The translations under genes and the position numbers were made by a program. Below, piece by piece: positions 42,898-51,304 of a stretch of 64,000 nucleotides of DNA. Each line of letters opens with the position of its first letter. Position 1 is the stretch's first letter. The notes beneath the pieces are model-generated. The model was given only the letters and a program-made list of their open reading frames with translations, was not told the origin of the DNA and did no database searches. This stretch comes from Streptomyces antnestii (GTDB taxonomy: Bacteria; Actinomycetota; Actinomycetes; Streptomycetales; Streptomycetaceae). The stretch spans positions 310,001 to 374,000 of the forward strand of contig NZ_RZYA01000003.1 in NCBI RefSeq assembly GCF_004005495.1, read 5' to 3'.

Positions 42898-44531
42898 GAG
42901 GCCAGCTCCTCGATCTCATGGACGGTCGGCACGGCCCGCACGCTGCGCGCGGCGGCCTTGAAGGAGCTGCCCGCGCGGCGCAACGCCGCCCGTACGTCGG
43001 CCGGTTCGGGCGCGATGAGCGCCGCGACGTGCCCGTCCGGCCGTACGAGCACGGCCTTCGGTTCCTTGCCGAGCAGGGGCGCGAAGCCGGGCCAGGCGGA
43101 GATGTCCTGGACCGCGACCCCATCCGGGGCGGCGGCGGTCAGCGCGTCCCGGTTCGCGACCCAGCCGGAGTCCTGCCGCTCGCCCGCCCACAGCAGCAGC
43201 GTCAGCCGCGCCGGGTCGATCGAGGGCCAGCGCTCGGCGCCCCGCTGGGGCGTGCCGTGCGCGGCGAACACGGGGAGGCGGTCGCCGGCGCGGACCTTGC
43301 GGGTGAGACCGGGAAGGGTGTCGCGCAGGGATTCGGCGGGCCGGTAGCTGACGTCGTGCTGCGCCATCAGCGGGGCGCCGAAGCGCTGGAGGAGGCCGGT
43401 GCGCGAGGCCACGCGCAGGGCGGCGTCGCGGGCGACTATCTCGTGGCGCCGCTTGAACAGGCCCCAGCTGGTCTGCTTCGCGGTCGTCAGGACGATGCGC
43501 TCGGCGGCCAGGTGCCGGTCGGAGTCGTAGGTGTCGAGGATGCCCGGCTCGTAGTGGCCGTTGACGACGCCGGCGAGCTTCCAGGCGAGGTTGACGGCGT
43601 CCTGGATGCCGGTGTTCATGCCCTGGGCGCCGGCCGCGCTGAACACATGGGCGGCGTCGCCCGCGAGGAACACGCGTCCCGCCCGCATCGTCTCGGCGAC
43701 CCTGCGCCGGGCCCGGAAGATCGTCGACCAGTCCAGCTCGCCGACCAGGCCCGGGCGCGGCGAGCGCTCGTCGAGGAAGTGCTGGAACAGCTCGCGCGGC
43801 GGGCCCTGCTCCTTGTCCCAGTCCGGCACGCTGATCGCGAGCCGGAACTGCCCTTCGCCGAACGGCGCGATACCGAGGGCGCCGGTGCGGGAGTAGCAGT
43901 AGACGAGGGAGTGGGGGTCCATGTCGCCGTCGACCGGACCGTCACCGATGGCGAACAGCACGTCGTTGCCCGTGCCGAGGAGTTCGATGCCGGCGAACTC
44001 GCGGACCGCGCTGCGGGCGCCGTCCGCGCCGATCACCCAGTCCGCCTCGATCTGCTCGACGCGCCCGTCCTCGCGCTCCACGTCGGCGACCGGGCGCGGC
44101 CCCGACGTGTCGAGGCCGGTGAGCGTCCCGGACTCGATCTCACCGCCGTACGCGGCGAGTCGATCGCGGATGACGGCCTCGGTGGTGTCCTGCGGGATGA
44201 CCACGCCGAACGGGTACGGGGTGTCGGTGAGCCGGCTCATCTCGATGGCGCCGATGGACCGCTTGTCGGAGTAGTACTGCACGGAGTCGAGGCGGTTGCC
44301 CGACTCGACGACGCCCTGGGCGGCGCCGATGCGGCCGAGGAGTTCCAGGCTGCGCGGCCAGACCACGCTGGCCCGGGAGTGCTGGACGGGCCCGGCGGCC
44401 GAGTTGTCGATCAGTCTCACCGGAACGCCCTGGCTGAGCAGTTCGGTGGCGAGCACCAGGCCCACGGGGCCCGCGCCCACGACGAGGACGGGACGTCGTC
44501 CGCCGGGGCCCTCGCGCAGAGGGATCGTCAT
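42894..44531 (-). CDS. FAD-dependent monooxygenase (PHBH/aromatic hydroxylase fold)
   Basis: 545 residues. FAD motifs GAGPVG (19-24), the DG fingerprint WVIGADGARSAVRE and GD motif VFLAGDAAHVFSAAGAQGMNTGIQDAVNLAWKLA. A C-terminal thioredoxin-like domain (about 430-540) is typical of the PheA/TetX/polyketide hydroxylase branch. It would hydroxylate or oxidatively rearrange the cluster product. Starts 66 bp after the KAS III-like gene. Confidence 0.9.
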   Translation of the reverse strand: MTIPLREGPGGRRPVLVVGAGPVGLVLATELLSQGVPVRLIDNSAAGPVQHSRASVVWPRSLELLGRIGAAQGVVESGNRLDSVQYYSDKRSIGAIEMSRLTDTPYPFGVVIPQDTTEAVIRDRLAAYGGEIESGTLTGLDTSGPRPVADVEREDGRVEQIEADWVIGADGARSAVREFAGIELLGTGNDVLFAIGDGPVDGDMDPHSLVYCYSRTGALGIAPFGEGQFRLAISVPDWDKEQGPPRELFQHFLDERSPRPGLVGELDWSTIFRARRRVAETMRAGRVFLAGDAAHVFSAAGAQGMNTGIQDAVNLAWKLAGVVNGHYEPGILDTYDSDRHLAAERIVLTTAKQTSWGLFKRRHEIVARDAALRVASRTGLLQRFGAPLMAQHDVSYRPAESLRDTLPGLTRKVRAGDRLPVFAAHGTPQRGAERWPSIDPARLTLLLWAGERQDSGWVANRDALTAAAPDGVAVQDISAWPGFAPLLGKEPKAVLVRPDGHVAALIAPEPADVRAALRRAGSSFKAAARSVRAVPTVHEIEELAS

Positions 44532-44597
44532 GACAGGTGTGCCTTTCGTCGAGTCGTTGAGTCGTCGAGTCGGTGGCTAGGACACGCGCTGGGGCGG

Positions 44598-45644
44598 TCA
44601 GGGGCGGTGCACCACGACGGCGCTCCAGGTGAATCCGGCGCCGGCGCTCAGCACGGCGGCGTACTCACCGCGTTCGAGTCGGTGGGGGCTCGCGCCCGCG
44701 GACAGGGCGGTCAGGTTGGACAGGAGGTCACCGGCACCGAGGTGTCCGGTGCGGCCGCCCAGGTCGGCGACCGGCGCGTCCGTGACGTCGGCGACGGCGG
44801 GCCCGTACACGTCGCGGGCGGTGGCCCGGCCGAGCCTCGGCAGCAGTACGGTGCGCAGCTTCCGGCCGTCCCCGCCGATGCCCGCGTCGGACAGGGCGTC
44901 GGCGAGGACCTCGCTGGTCTCGCGCCGCAGCCGGCCCAGGAACTCGGGCTTGCCGTGCGCGGCGAGGAACGCCTTCTTGGTACGGCGTACGTCCACGGCG
45001 GCGCTGCTCGTGTGGGGTGCCGGATGGAACGTGCCCACGTCGCGGTGGGCGGTCTCCAGGGCGGGGACGGCCCGGGTCCGCAGGGCGCTCAGGGTGAGCG
45101 CGCCCTCCGGCACGTCGTCGGGGGTCGCGGCCCGTGCGACGACCGCGGCGGTGGCGCCGTCGCCGTACCAGACGCCGTAGTCACCGGCCCAGCGGTCGAA
45201 GCCCGGCGCCGCGAAGCGGTCCGCGGTGGTCACGAGGACGGGCGCGGTGTCCTCGCCGGCCGCGAGGTGGTCCACCGCGGCGCCCAGGGCGGCCGCCGCG
45301 CCGTTGCACATCTGCTGGATGCCGGTGGGGACGGCCCGGTGCGCGCCGGTCCCGGCGGCCACGTAGTGGGCGGGCGACCAGAAGTCGTGGCCTTGGTAGT
45401 AGGTCCACGCATGCAGCGTGGCGGACAGGTCCTCGGCACTGGCGCCGACCCGCGACAGGGCGCGGTGCGCGGCCCGTACGGCCATCTCGGGCGCCGACTC
45501 CCCGTCGGACACGGGCAGTTGCTCGTACCCCATGGCGTCGGCCTCGGCGGCCGTCACCCGGCCGTCAGCGAGCGCGTCGGCCGTCTTCTCGGCGGTGGGC
45601 GGCAGCCACTGGGAGGCCGACACCCACACCTGGTCCGGGATCAC
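44598..45644 (-). CDS. KAS III-like enzyme with altered catalytic residues
   Basis: 348 residues, thiolase fold related to KAS III and to CerJ/DpsC/ChlB3-type acyltransferase/ketosynthases. Cys113 is kept (GIQQMCNGAAAALGA). The His motif HQAN is replaced by P-R-L-G (269-272) and the Asn motif by T-G-H-L-G-A-G-D (299-306). A Cys113-His301-Asp306 arrangement is possible, as non-Asn acids occur in CerJ-like enzymes. It may transfer or condense an acyl group rather than elongate from malonyl-ACP. GTG 45644 overlaps the stop of the second AfsA-like gene, implying stoichiometric expression and perhaps a partnership. Confidence 0.8.
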   Translation of the reverse strand: MIPDQVWVSASQWLPPTAEKTADALADGRVTAAEADAMGYEQLPVSDGESAPEMAVRAAHRALSRVGASAEDLSATLHAWTYYQGHDFWSPAHYVAAGTGAHRAVPTGIQQMCNGAAAALGAAVDHLAAGEDTAPVLVTTADRFAAPGFDRWAGDYGVWYGDGATAAVVARAATPDDVPEGALTLSALRTRAVPALETAHRDVGTFHPAPHTSSAAVDVRRTKKAFLAAHGKPEFLGRLRRETSEVLADALSDAGIGGDGRKLRTVLLPRLGRATARDVYGPAVADVTDAPVADLGGRTGHLGAGDLLSNLTALSAGASPHRLERGEYAAVLSAGAGFTWSAVVVHRP

Positions 45645-46705
45645 AGGCACTCCTCGCCCTCGGGCAGCACGCTGACCGCCGCGGACGTCGTGGTGTGCAT
45701 CCGGCCCGACGCGATGACGTCGCCGTCCTGCTCGAAGTCGATGTGGAACGTCCGCAGGTCCGGCAGCATCAGGCTGAGGTTGTCCTCGTGGGCGTACGGC
45801 TCGGTCTTGCGGATGTGGACCGTGGTGGGGGCGTCCAGCTCGGCGTAGCGCATGAAGTCGAAGTCGAAGCCGGCGACGGTCGTGCGGCTCACGGAGGCGC
45901 CCCACAGGTCGGAGACGCCGAGCAGGCACAGCTGCCGCGCGGCCTCCATGAGGACCATGCCGGGCACGTGGTCCTGCCCGTGGTCGAACATGCTGCGGTT
46001 GTCGAGCGGGATCCGCACGGTCGCGTACGCGTTGTCGGTGTTGACGGTGGCGGAGGCGAGCACCACGTTCGAGGGGGAGCTGCGGCCGACGAGGTGGGGG
46101 GCGACGTGCGCGTTCTCGCGGGGGATGTCCTTGAAGGGGACGAGTGGCCTGCCGCGGCCCTGGACGCGTACGGCGTCGTAGACCTCGGCGGGTATGTAGC
46201 CCACGTCCATCTTCACGAAGCCGAGGCAGCGCTTGGCCAGCTTCATGTCGATGCCGAAGGTCAGCCGGCGTACGTCGCCCGGGGTGCCGCGCCGGTTGCT
46301 GGTGCGCACCGAGATCCGCAGTTCGCCCGGCGTCTCCTCCTCCGGCAGGGTGAGCAGGCCCGGCAGCTCCATGGACCAGGACCGCAGCAGGAACTTGCTC
46401 TTGCGCGACACCCCGGCGAACTCGTGCCCGCCGTACGTCTCCGCCTGCCGGCAGCACTCCAGGAGGAGCATCGGGTCGGGGGCACCGAGGCGTGAGGTGT
46501 GCTCGGTGTAGTAGGCGTGCGACGGGGGGAGCTGGGCGGCGGCGAGGTAGTCGTCCTCACCGGTCTGCCGGCTGTCGGTCAGAAAGACCTCGGAGAGCGC
46601 CCAGCGGTGCAGAAGGGAACGGTCCACGGTCCGCATGAATTCGAGATTCGCGGCGCCGGGCAGGCAGGTCTTCGCTGCGGGAGTTTCAGCGGTCTCGGTG
46701 TTCAT
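45641..46705 (-). CDS. Second AfsA-family protein (hot-dog domain), embedded in biosynthetic operon
   Basis: 354 residues with two AfsA repeats: about 30-190 (LHRWALSEVFLTDSRQTGEDDYLAAAQLPPSH...) and 215-345 (TVNTDNAYATVRIPLDNRSMFDHGQDHVPGMVLMEAARQLC). It is only distantly like the AfsA at 35762 and lies among FAS-type genes, not next to a receptor, as MmyD does in the methylenomycin cluster. A structural (product-forming) rather than signalling role is inferred. AGGAGG-type ribosome site before ATG 46705; translationally coupled to the KAS III-like gene. Confidence 0.85.
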   Translation of the reverse strand: MNTETAETPAAKTCLPGAANLEFMRTVDRSLLHRWALSEVFLTDSRQTGEDDYLAAAQLPPSHAYYTEHTSRLGAPDPMLLLECCRQAETYGGHEFAGVSRKSKFLLRSWSMELPGLLTLPEEETPGELRISVRTSNRRGTPGDVRRLTFGIDMKLAKRCLGFVKMDVGYIPAEVYDAVRVQGRGRPLVPFKDIPRENAHVAPHLVGRSSPSNVVLASATVNTDNAYATVRIPLDNRSMFDHGQDHVPGMVLMEAARQLCLLGVSDLWGASVSRTTVAGFDFDFMRYAELDAPTTVHIRKTEPYAHEDNLSLMLPDLRTFHIDFEQDGDVIASGRMHTTTSAAVSVLPEGEECL

Positions 46706-46792
46706 ATTCGTCCTCCTGATGCCTTGAATACATTGTCGAGGGGGGTGGCAAAGCGTTCACTAAAGGCGGCCTCAAGGCGATTTCGGCCCTAC

Positions 46793-47035
46793 TCAGGCCG
46801 CCCAGGCGAGAGGGCTGCGGTAGCTGTCGGCGGGGCGGTCCCACTCGGCGCGGGCGGGCGCCACGACGGTGTCCTCGCCGGCGTCGGCGCGGGAGCGCAG
46901 GGTGGCCGTCAACACCGCGACGAGCGCGGCGAGTTCGGCGGGAGTGGGGTTGCCGCGCACCACATGGAACGCGGCCTCCCGCAGTACGTCGGGGCCGGAC
47001 GCGGCGCTCGCCCCGGAGCCCGTCGCGCCGCTCAC
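46793..47035 (-). CDS. Acyl-CoA carboxylase epsilon subunit
   Basis: 80 residues: Ser/Ala/Gly-rich start, then FHVVRGNPTPAELAALVAVLTA and the C-terminal W-x-R-P-x(2)-SYRSPLAWA motif typical of AccE/PccE. GTG 47035 overlaps the carboxyltransferase stop. The epsilon subunit stimulates actinobacterial acyl-CoA carboxylase complexes. Confidence 0.85.
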   Translation of the reverse strand: MSGATGSGASAASGPDVLREAAFHVVRGNPTPAELAALVAVLTATLRSRADAGEDTVVAPARAEWDRPADSYRSPLAWAA

Positions 47036-48678
47036 AGCGGCGTGATCCCGTGCTTGCGCTGCGGCAGCGCGCGGTGCTTCGTGCGCAGCATCGCCAGCGA
47101 CCTGGCGAGCACGGCCCGTGTCTCGCCCGGCTCGATCACGTCGTCCACGAGGCCGCGTTCGGCCGCGTAGTACGGGTGCATCAGCTCGGCCTTGTACTCC
47201 TTGACCATCCGCTCGCGCATCGCGGGCGGATCGTCGGCGGCCGCGATCTGCCTCCGGAAGATGACGTTCGCGGCGCCCTCGGCACCCATCACCGCCACCT
47301 CGTTCGTCGGCCACGCGAACGACAGGTCGGCGCCCACGGAACGCGAGTCCATGACGATGTACGCGCCGCCGTACGCCTTGCGCAGGATCAGCTGGATGCG
47401 GGGGACGGTGGCGTTGCAGTACGCGTACAGCAGCTTCGCTCCGTGCCGGATGATGCCGTTGTGCTCCTGGTCGACGCCCGGCAGGAACCCGGGCACGTCG
47501 AGCATCGTGACCAGCGGGATGTTGAAGGCGTCGCACAGCGACACGAACCGGGCCGCCTTCTCGCTCGCCTTGATGTCGAGGACGCCGGCACTGGCCATCG
47601 GCTGGTTCGCGACGACGCCGACGACGTGCCCGTCGATCCTGGTCAGCGCGCACACCACGTTGTTCGCCCAGTCCGGCTGGATCTCGAAGTACTCGCCGTC
47701 GTCGACGAGTTCCTCGATCACGGCCTTCACGTCGTAACCCCGGGCCGGGTCGGCGGGCACCAGGTCGGTGAGCGCGTCGGTGCGCCGGTCCGGCGGATCG
47801 TCGGTGGCCACCACGGGCGGCGCCTGCCGGTTGTTCGAGGGCAGGAAGGACAGCAGATACCGCACGTCCTCCAGGCAGGACACCTCGTCGTCGTACGCGA
47901 ACGCCGACACACCCGAGACCGACGCGTGCACGTCGGCGCCGCCCAGCTCGTCCATGCTCACGCGCTCGCCCGTGACCGCCTGCACGACGTCCGGGCCTGT
48001 GATGAACATCTGCGCCACGCCCCGCACCATGAACGTGAAGTCGGTCAGCGCCGGCGAGTACGCGGCGCCTCCCGCACACGGCCCGAGGATCACGCTGATC
48101 TGCGGAATCACCCCGGACGACAGGGCGTTTCGGCTGAAGATCCCGCCGTACCCGGCGAGCGCCGTGACACCTTCCTGGATACGGGCGCCGGCCCCGTCGC
48201 AGAGGCTGACCAGGGGCGCGCCGGACGCCTCGGCGAGATCCATCAGCTTGTGGATCTTCTGCGCGTGGGACTCGCCGAGCGCGCCGCCGAAGATCCGGAA
48301 GTCATGGGCGTAGACGAAGACCTGACGGCCCTCGACCGTGCCCCAGCCCGTGATCACACCGTCCGTGTGCGGCCTGCGCTTCTCCAGGCCGAAGCCGGTG
48401 GCGCGGTGCCGGCGCAGCGGCTCCAGTTCCGTGAACGAGCCCTCGTCCAGGAGGAGTTCGATGCGCTCGCGGGCCGTGAGCTTGCCCCGGTCGTGCTGTG
48501 CCTGCGTCGCCCGCACCCCGGGCCCCGCGTGGACCTCGGCGCGCAGCCGGCGCAGCTCCTCGACGCGCACATGCACGCTGTCGGGCCGCTCCGGCTCACT
48601 CTCCCCGGAGACGTCCGGGCTTGGTGCGACGTCTTGTGTGACTTCTTGCGTGACGGGTTTCTCGACCACCGTGGTCAT
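47032..48678 (-). CDS. Acyl-CoA carboxylase carboxyltransferase (beta) subunit
   Basis: 548 residues, N- and C-terminal carboxyltransferase domains with the paired oxyanion Gly motifs (GPCAGGAAYSPALTDF; KAYGGAYIVMDSRSVGADLSFAWP). The residue after GGAY is Ile, as in S. coelicolor AccB, not Asp as in PccB; in those proteins this position governs substrate choice, so acetyl-CoA (hence malonyl-CoA) use is predicted. GGGAGGGCAGG lies before ATG 48678. No alpha (biotin carboxylase) subunit is in the cluster; a housekeeping one must be borrowed. First gene of the operon. Confidence 0.93.
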   Translation of the reverse strand: MTTVVEKPVTQEVTQDVAPSPDVSGESEPERPDSVHVRVEELRRLRAEVHAGPGVRATQAQHDRGKLTARERIELLLDEGSFTELEPLRRHRATGFGLEKRRPHTDGVITGWGTVEGRQVFVYAHDFRIFGGALGESHAQKIHKLMDLAEASGAPLVSLCDGAGARIQEGVTALAGYGGIFSRNALSSGVIPQISVILGPCAGGAAYSPALTDFTFMVRGVAQMFITGPDVVQAVTGERVSMDELGGADVHASVSGVSAFAYDDEVSCLEDVRYLLSFLPSNNRQAPPVVATDDPPDRRTDALTDLVPADPARGYDVKAVIEELVDDGEYFEIQPDWANNVVCALTRIDGHVVGVVANQPMASAGVLDIKASEKAARFVSLCDAFNIPLVTMLDVPGFLPGVDQEHNGIIRHGAKLLYAYCNATVPRIQLILRKAYGGAYIVMDSRSVGADLSFAWPTNEVAVMGAEGAANVIFRRQIAAADDPPAMRERMVKEYKAELMHPYYAAERGLVDDVIEPGETRAVLARSLAMLRTKHRALPQRKHGITPL

Positions 48679-48755
48679 GTCCTGCCCTCCCATCCGACCG
48701 GCACCTGAATGGCGCCACCCGGGGAAAAGCATTCGGGGCGGCCGGCAATGCGCGA

Positions 48756-48797
48756 CTCAAGGCCGGGAAAAACGGCAATTCTTTTCCACGGCTTGAG
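48756..48797. promoter_or_regulatory. Large dyad in accD/fabD divergent promoter
   Basis: Arms 48756-48771 (CTCAAGGCCGGGAAAA) and 48782-48797 (TTTTCCACGGCTTGAG) match at 13 of 16 positions around a 10-nt spacer. It is centrally placed between the divergent starts at 48678 and 48845. TCAAGGC also recurs before the second AfsA gene (46772-46778, inverted at 46721-46727). Confidence 0.55.
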
Positions 48798-48844
48798 CGG
48801 GGACCCGTGACGATTCCTCTCGACCACCACCGGAAGGGAAGATC

Positions 48845-49813
48845 ATGACCACGCACCTCCACGAGTCGTCCGATTCCTCGCCGCGTCACGCCGTCCTGTT
48901 TCCCGGCCAGGGAGTCCAGCGGCCCGGGATGGGTGAGCCCTGGCGCGACACCGAGTCCTGGGAGCTCGTCGAGTCCGTCTCCCGGGCCTCCGGCTTCGAC
49001 GTCGCCGAACTGCTGCTCACGGCCGGCCAGGAGACGCTGTCGCGCACCGACCACGCGCAGATCTCGGTGTTCACGGCGTCGCTGCTCGCGTGGTCGGAGC
49101 TGCGCCGGCAGGAGACGGACACGCGGGTGGTGGCGGTCGCCGGGCACAGCCTCGGCGAGTACACGGCACTCGTCGCGGCCGGTGTCCTGTCGGTCGCCGA
49201 CGGCGCCTGGCTGGTCGGCGAGCGCGGCCGCGCCATGGCGGAGGTCGCCCGGCGCAGGCCCGGCGGGATGGCCGCCGTCATGGGCGGCGGCATCGACGAG
49301 GTCTCGGCCCTGGTCGACACGTTCCGCGAGGAGGGCGCCGACCTGTGGGTCGCCAACCACAACAGCCCCCAGCAGACGGTGATCGCGGGCAGCCGTACGG
49401 CGATCGACGCGGCGGCGGCACGCGCGGCGGAATCGGGCCTGCGCTACAGCGTCCTGCCGGTGACGGCCGCCTGCCACAGCCCGTACATGGAGCCCGCGAG
49501 CGCGGCCCTGCGCCGGGCCCTGGAACTGACCCACTTCGCCGCGGGCGTGCTGCCGGTCGTCGCGAACGTCGACGCCCGCGCGCACTACGGCGGCAGCCAG
49601 TGGCAGGAACTCAGCACGCGCCAGCTCGTCAGCAGGGTCCGCTGGGTGGAGTCCCTGACGACGCTCCACGAGGAACTCGACTGCACCGACTTCCTGGACA
49701 TCGGCCCCGGCGGCACGCTCGCGGGCCTGGCCCGCCGCGCCCTGCCGGGGGTTCCGGCCCACAAGTACGGGGTGCCGACGTCGGCGCGGGTGCGGGTGCC
49801 GGTGGCGGCGTAG
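48845..49813 (+). CDS. Malonyl-CoA:ACP acyltransferase (FabD-like)
   Basis: 322 residues. GQGVQ (21-25), catalytic Ser102 in GHSLGE, His211 in AACHSPYM, and Q-rich oxyanion elements identify a malonyl transacylase. ATG 48845 with GGAAGGGAAG. Divergent from the accD-led operon and sharing its control dyad. It would load malonyl onto the cluster ACP. Confidence 0.93.
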   Translation: MTTHLHESSDSSPRHAVLFPGQGVQRPGMGEPWRDTESWELVESVSRASGFDVAELLLTAGQETLSRTDHAQISVFTASLLAWSELRRQETDTRVVAVAGHSLGEYTALVAAGVLSVADGAWLVGERGRAMAEVARRRPGGMAAVMGGGIDEVSALVDTFREEGADLWVANHNSPQQTVIAGSRTAIDAAAARAAESGLRYSVLPVTAACHSPYMEPASAALRRALELTHFAAGVLPVVANVDARAHYGGSQWQELSTRQLVSRVRWVESLTTLHEELDCTDFLDIGPGGTLAGLARRALPGVPAHKYGVPTSARVRVPVAA

Positions 49814-49822
49814 CCGCGGTCG

Positions 49823-49840
49823 GCCGTACGCGCGTACGGC
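49823..49840. repeat. 18-bp perfect palindrome after fabD
   Basis: GCCGTACGC followed by its complement, 10 nt after the fabD-like stop. It may act as a terminator with the larger hairpin at 49851-49889. Confidence 0.5.
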
Positions 49841-49850
49841 CGTATACGCG

Positions 49851-49889
49851 GAGGCCCGGTCCGGGGGTCAGAACCCCGGACCGGGCCTC
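49851..49889. terminator. Bidirectional terminator at 3' edge of cluster
   Basis: A 16-bp perfect stem (49851-49866 with 49874-49889) and a 7-nt loop, between the converging fabD-like gene and the SCO2400-like gene. Confidence 0.9.
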
Positions 49890-49905
49890 GGTCGTTGCGC
49901 GGTAC

Positions 49906-51072
49906 TCAGCTGAGGCAGAGCAGGCCGAGCACGCAGACGGGGTCGGGCGACGCCGTCGAGGGGACGGGGGCGGGCGTAGTGGCCTGCTTCCCGCCGGACG
50001 AACCCGAACCTGAACTCGTACCCGAACCCGAACCGGATCCCGTGCCCGTACTCGTACCCGAGCCGGGCTTGGCGGCCGGTGCGGGCGACGAGGTCTGCGG
50101 GGCGGGGGCGGCGGGCGCGGCGGTGTGCGGGGCGGCGGCCGGCGCGGAGTCCGTGTGCGGCGCGGCGGTCCGGGCCGGGGCGGCGTGGCGCGGGGCGCCC
50201 GTCGGCACGGTGGACGCGGCCGGCGGAGGCGTGGTGGCCGGGCGGGCGTGGCGCCCGGTGGACTGGTGGGAACGGTCGTTGCCGCTCCGCGAGGCCCGGT
50301 CCTCCGGGGTGACCGTCGAGGAGTCCGTGTTGGCCAGGGACGGCGACGTGGACACCGGGTCCGGAGCCGAGGAGGCCTGCGTCGCGTCCCGGCCCGCGGT
50401 GTTCGGCAGCGCGGCGATGGTGAGACCGCCGCCGACGATGGCGACGGCCGTGGCGGCCACGGCCCGGCGCTTGTTCTTCTTCCACTGCGCGAGCTTGCGC
50501 CGCCGGGCGGCACGGCCGCCGCTCTCCGCGGCGGACGCCGAGGAGGCGCCGGCGGAACCGGCGGTCCCCATGGTGGCGGCCTCGTCGGCCGCGTCGAACG
50601 CCTTGGCCGCGTCGAAGGCGTCGAATTCGTCGAGGGCGGCGGCGGAGGAGGAGACGGTGGAGGAGGAGACCGTGGAGGCGCTGGAGACGACGGTGGACGT
50701 GTTGGAGACACTGAACGCACCGGCCGCGGCCACCCCACCGGAGGCGGCATGGGACGGCACGTGCGGGGTGCCGAACGCGTGGGACGCGCCGAAGGCGTCG
50801 AACGACTCGGCCGCGTTCACCGCCGGGGTGCCACCGGTCGCGGACATCCCGGACGGCGCGGATATGCCGGAGCCGGCCGGTATCCCGGTGGCCGGCATAC
50901 CGATGGTGGGCGCGGGAGCCTGCCCGGCGGCGTTCGGCCGCCATTCCGATGCGGGCGGCGGGGTGCTGTGCACGCGGTGGCTCGGCGGGGCGATGTCCGG
51001 GGCGTAGGCGCCACAACCCGGGCACACGAGGGCCCCGTTGAGTGTTCGCCGACACGAAGTGCAGTAGTCCAT
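49906..51072 (-). CDS. SCO2400-like zinc-ribbon membrane protein
   Basis: 388 residues from ATG 51072. N-terminal zinc ribbon: Cys4, Cys7, Cys17, Cys20 (MDYCTSCRRTLNGALVCPGCG). Then a long Ser/Ala/Thr-rich cytosolic stretch, a basic patch (RRRKLAQWKKNKRR), one transmembrane helix (about 205-225) and a Thr/Pro/Ser-rich outer domain ending PVCVLGLLCLS. The N-terminus matches my memory of the SCO2400 family, conserved in Streptomyces; function unknown. A role in cell-envelope sensing is only a guess. Confidence 0.75.
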   Translation of the reverse strand: MDYCTSCRRTLNGALVCPGCGAYAPDIAPPSHRVHSTPPPASEWRPNAAGQAPAPTIGMPATGIPAGSGISAPSGMSATGGTPAVNAAESFDAFGASHAFGTPHVPSHAASGGVAAAGAFSVSNTSTVVSSASTVSSSTVSSSAAALDEFDAFDAAKAFDAADEAATMGTAGSAGASSASAAESGGRAARRRKLAQWKKNKRRAVAATAVAIVGGGLTIAALPNTAGRDATQASSAPDPVSTSPSLANTDSSTVTPEDRASRSGNDRSHQSTGRHARPATTPPPAASTVPTGAPRHAAPARTAAPHTDSAPAAAPHTAAPAAPAPQTSSPAPAAKPGSGTSTGTGSGSGSGTSSGSGSSGGKQATTPAPVPSTASPDPVCVLGLLCLS

Positions 51073-51304
51073 CGCGATCTTTCTGTGGCTGACTGCGCCG
51101 CAGGGACGCCGGGCATCTGGTCGCGTTCGCACGCGAGATCGAGCGCCTGGCAACGCTAACTACCCTTTCCGAAGGCAATGCGCACACGATGTGATGCTCT
51201 TGCGAAGATGTGAGAATCCAGTGACTGGTGGGACGGGCCCGGACCGCCAGGACGCCCCGGACCCGCAGGCCCGCCGCCCCAGGCTGCCGCCCCTCAGTCA
51301 CCCG
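51073..51304. other. Leader of the SCO2400-like gene, no gene seen
   Basis: Carries the promoter region for the minus-strand zinc-ribbon gene (AT-richer stretch near 51155-51225). No convincing coding sequence. Confidence 0.4.
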
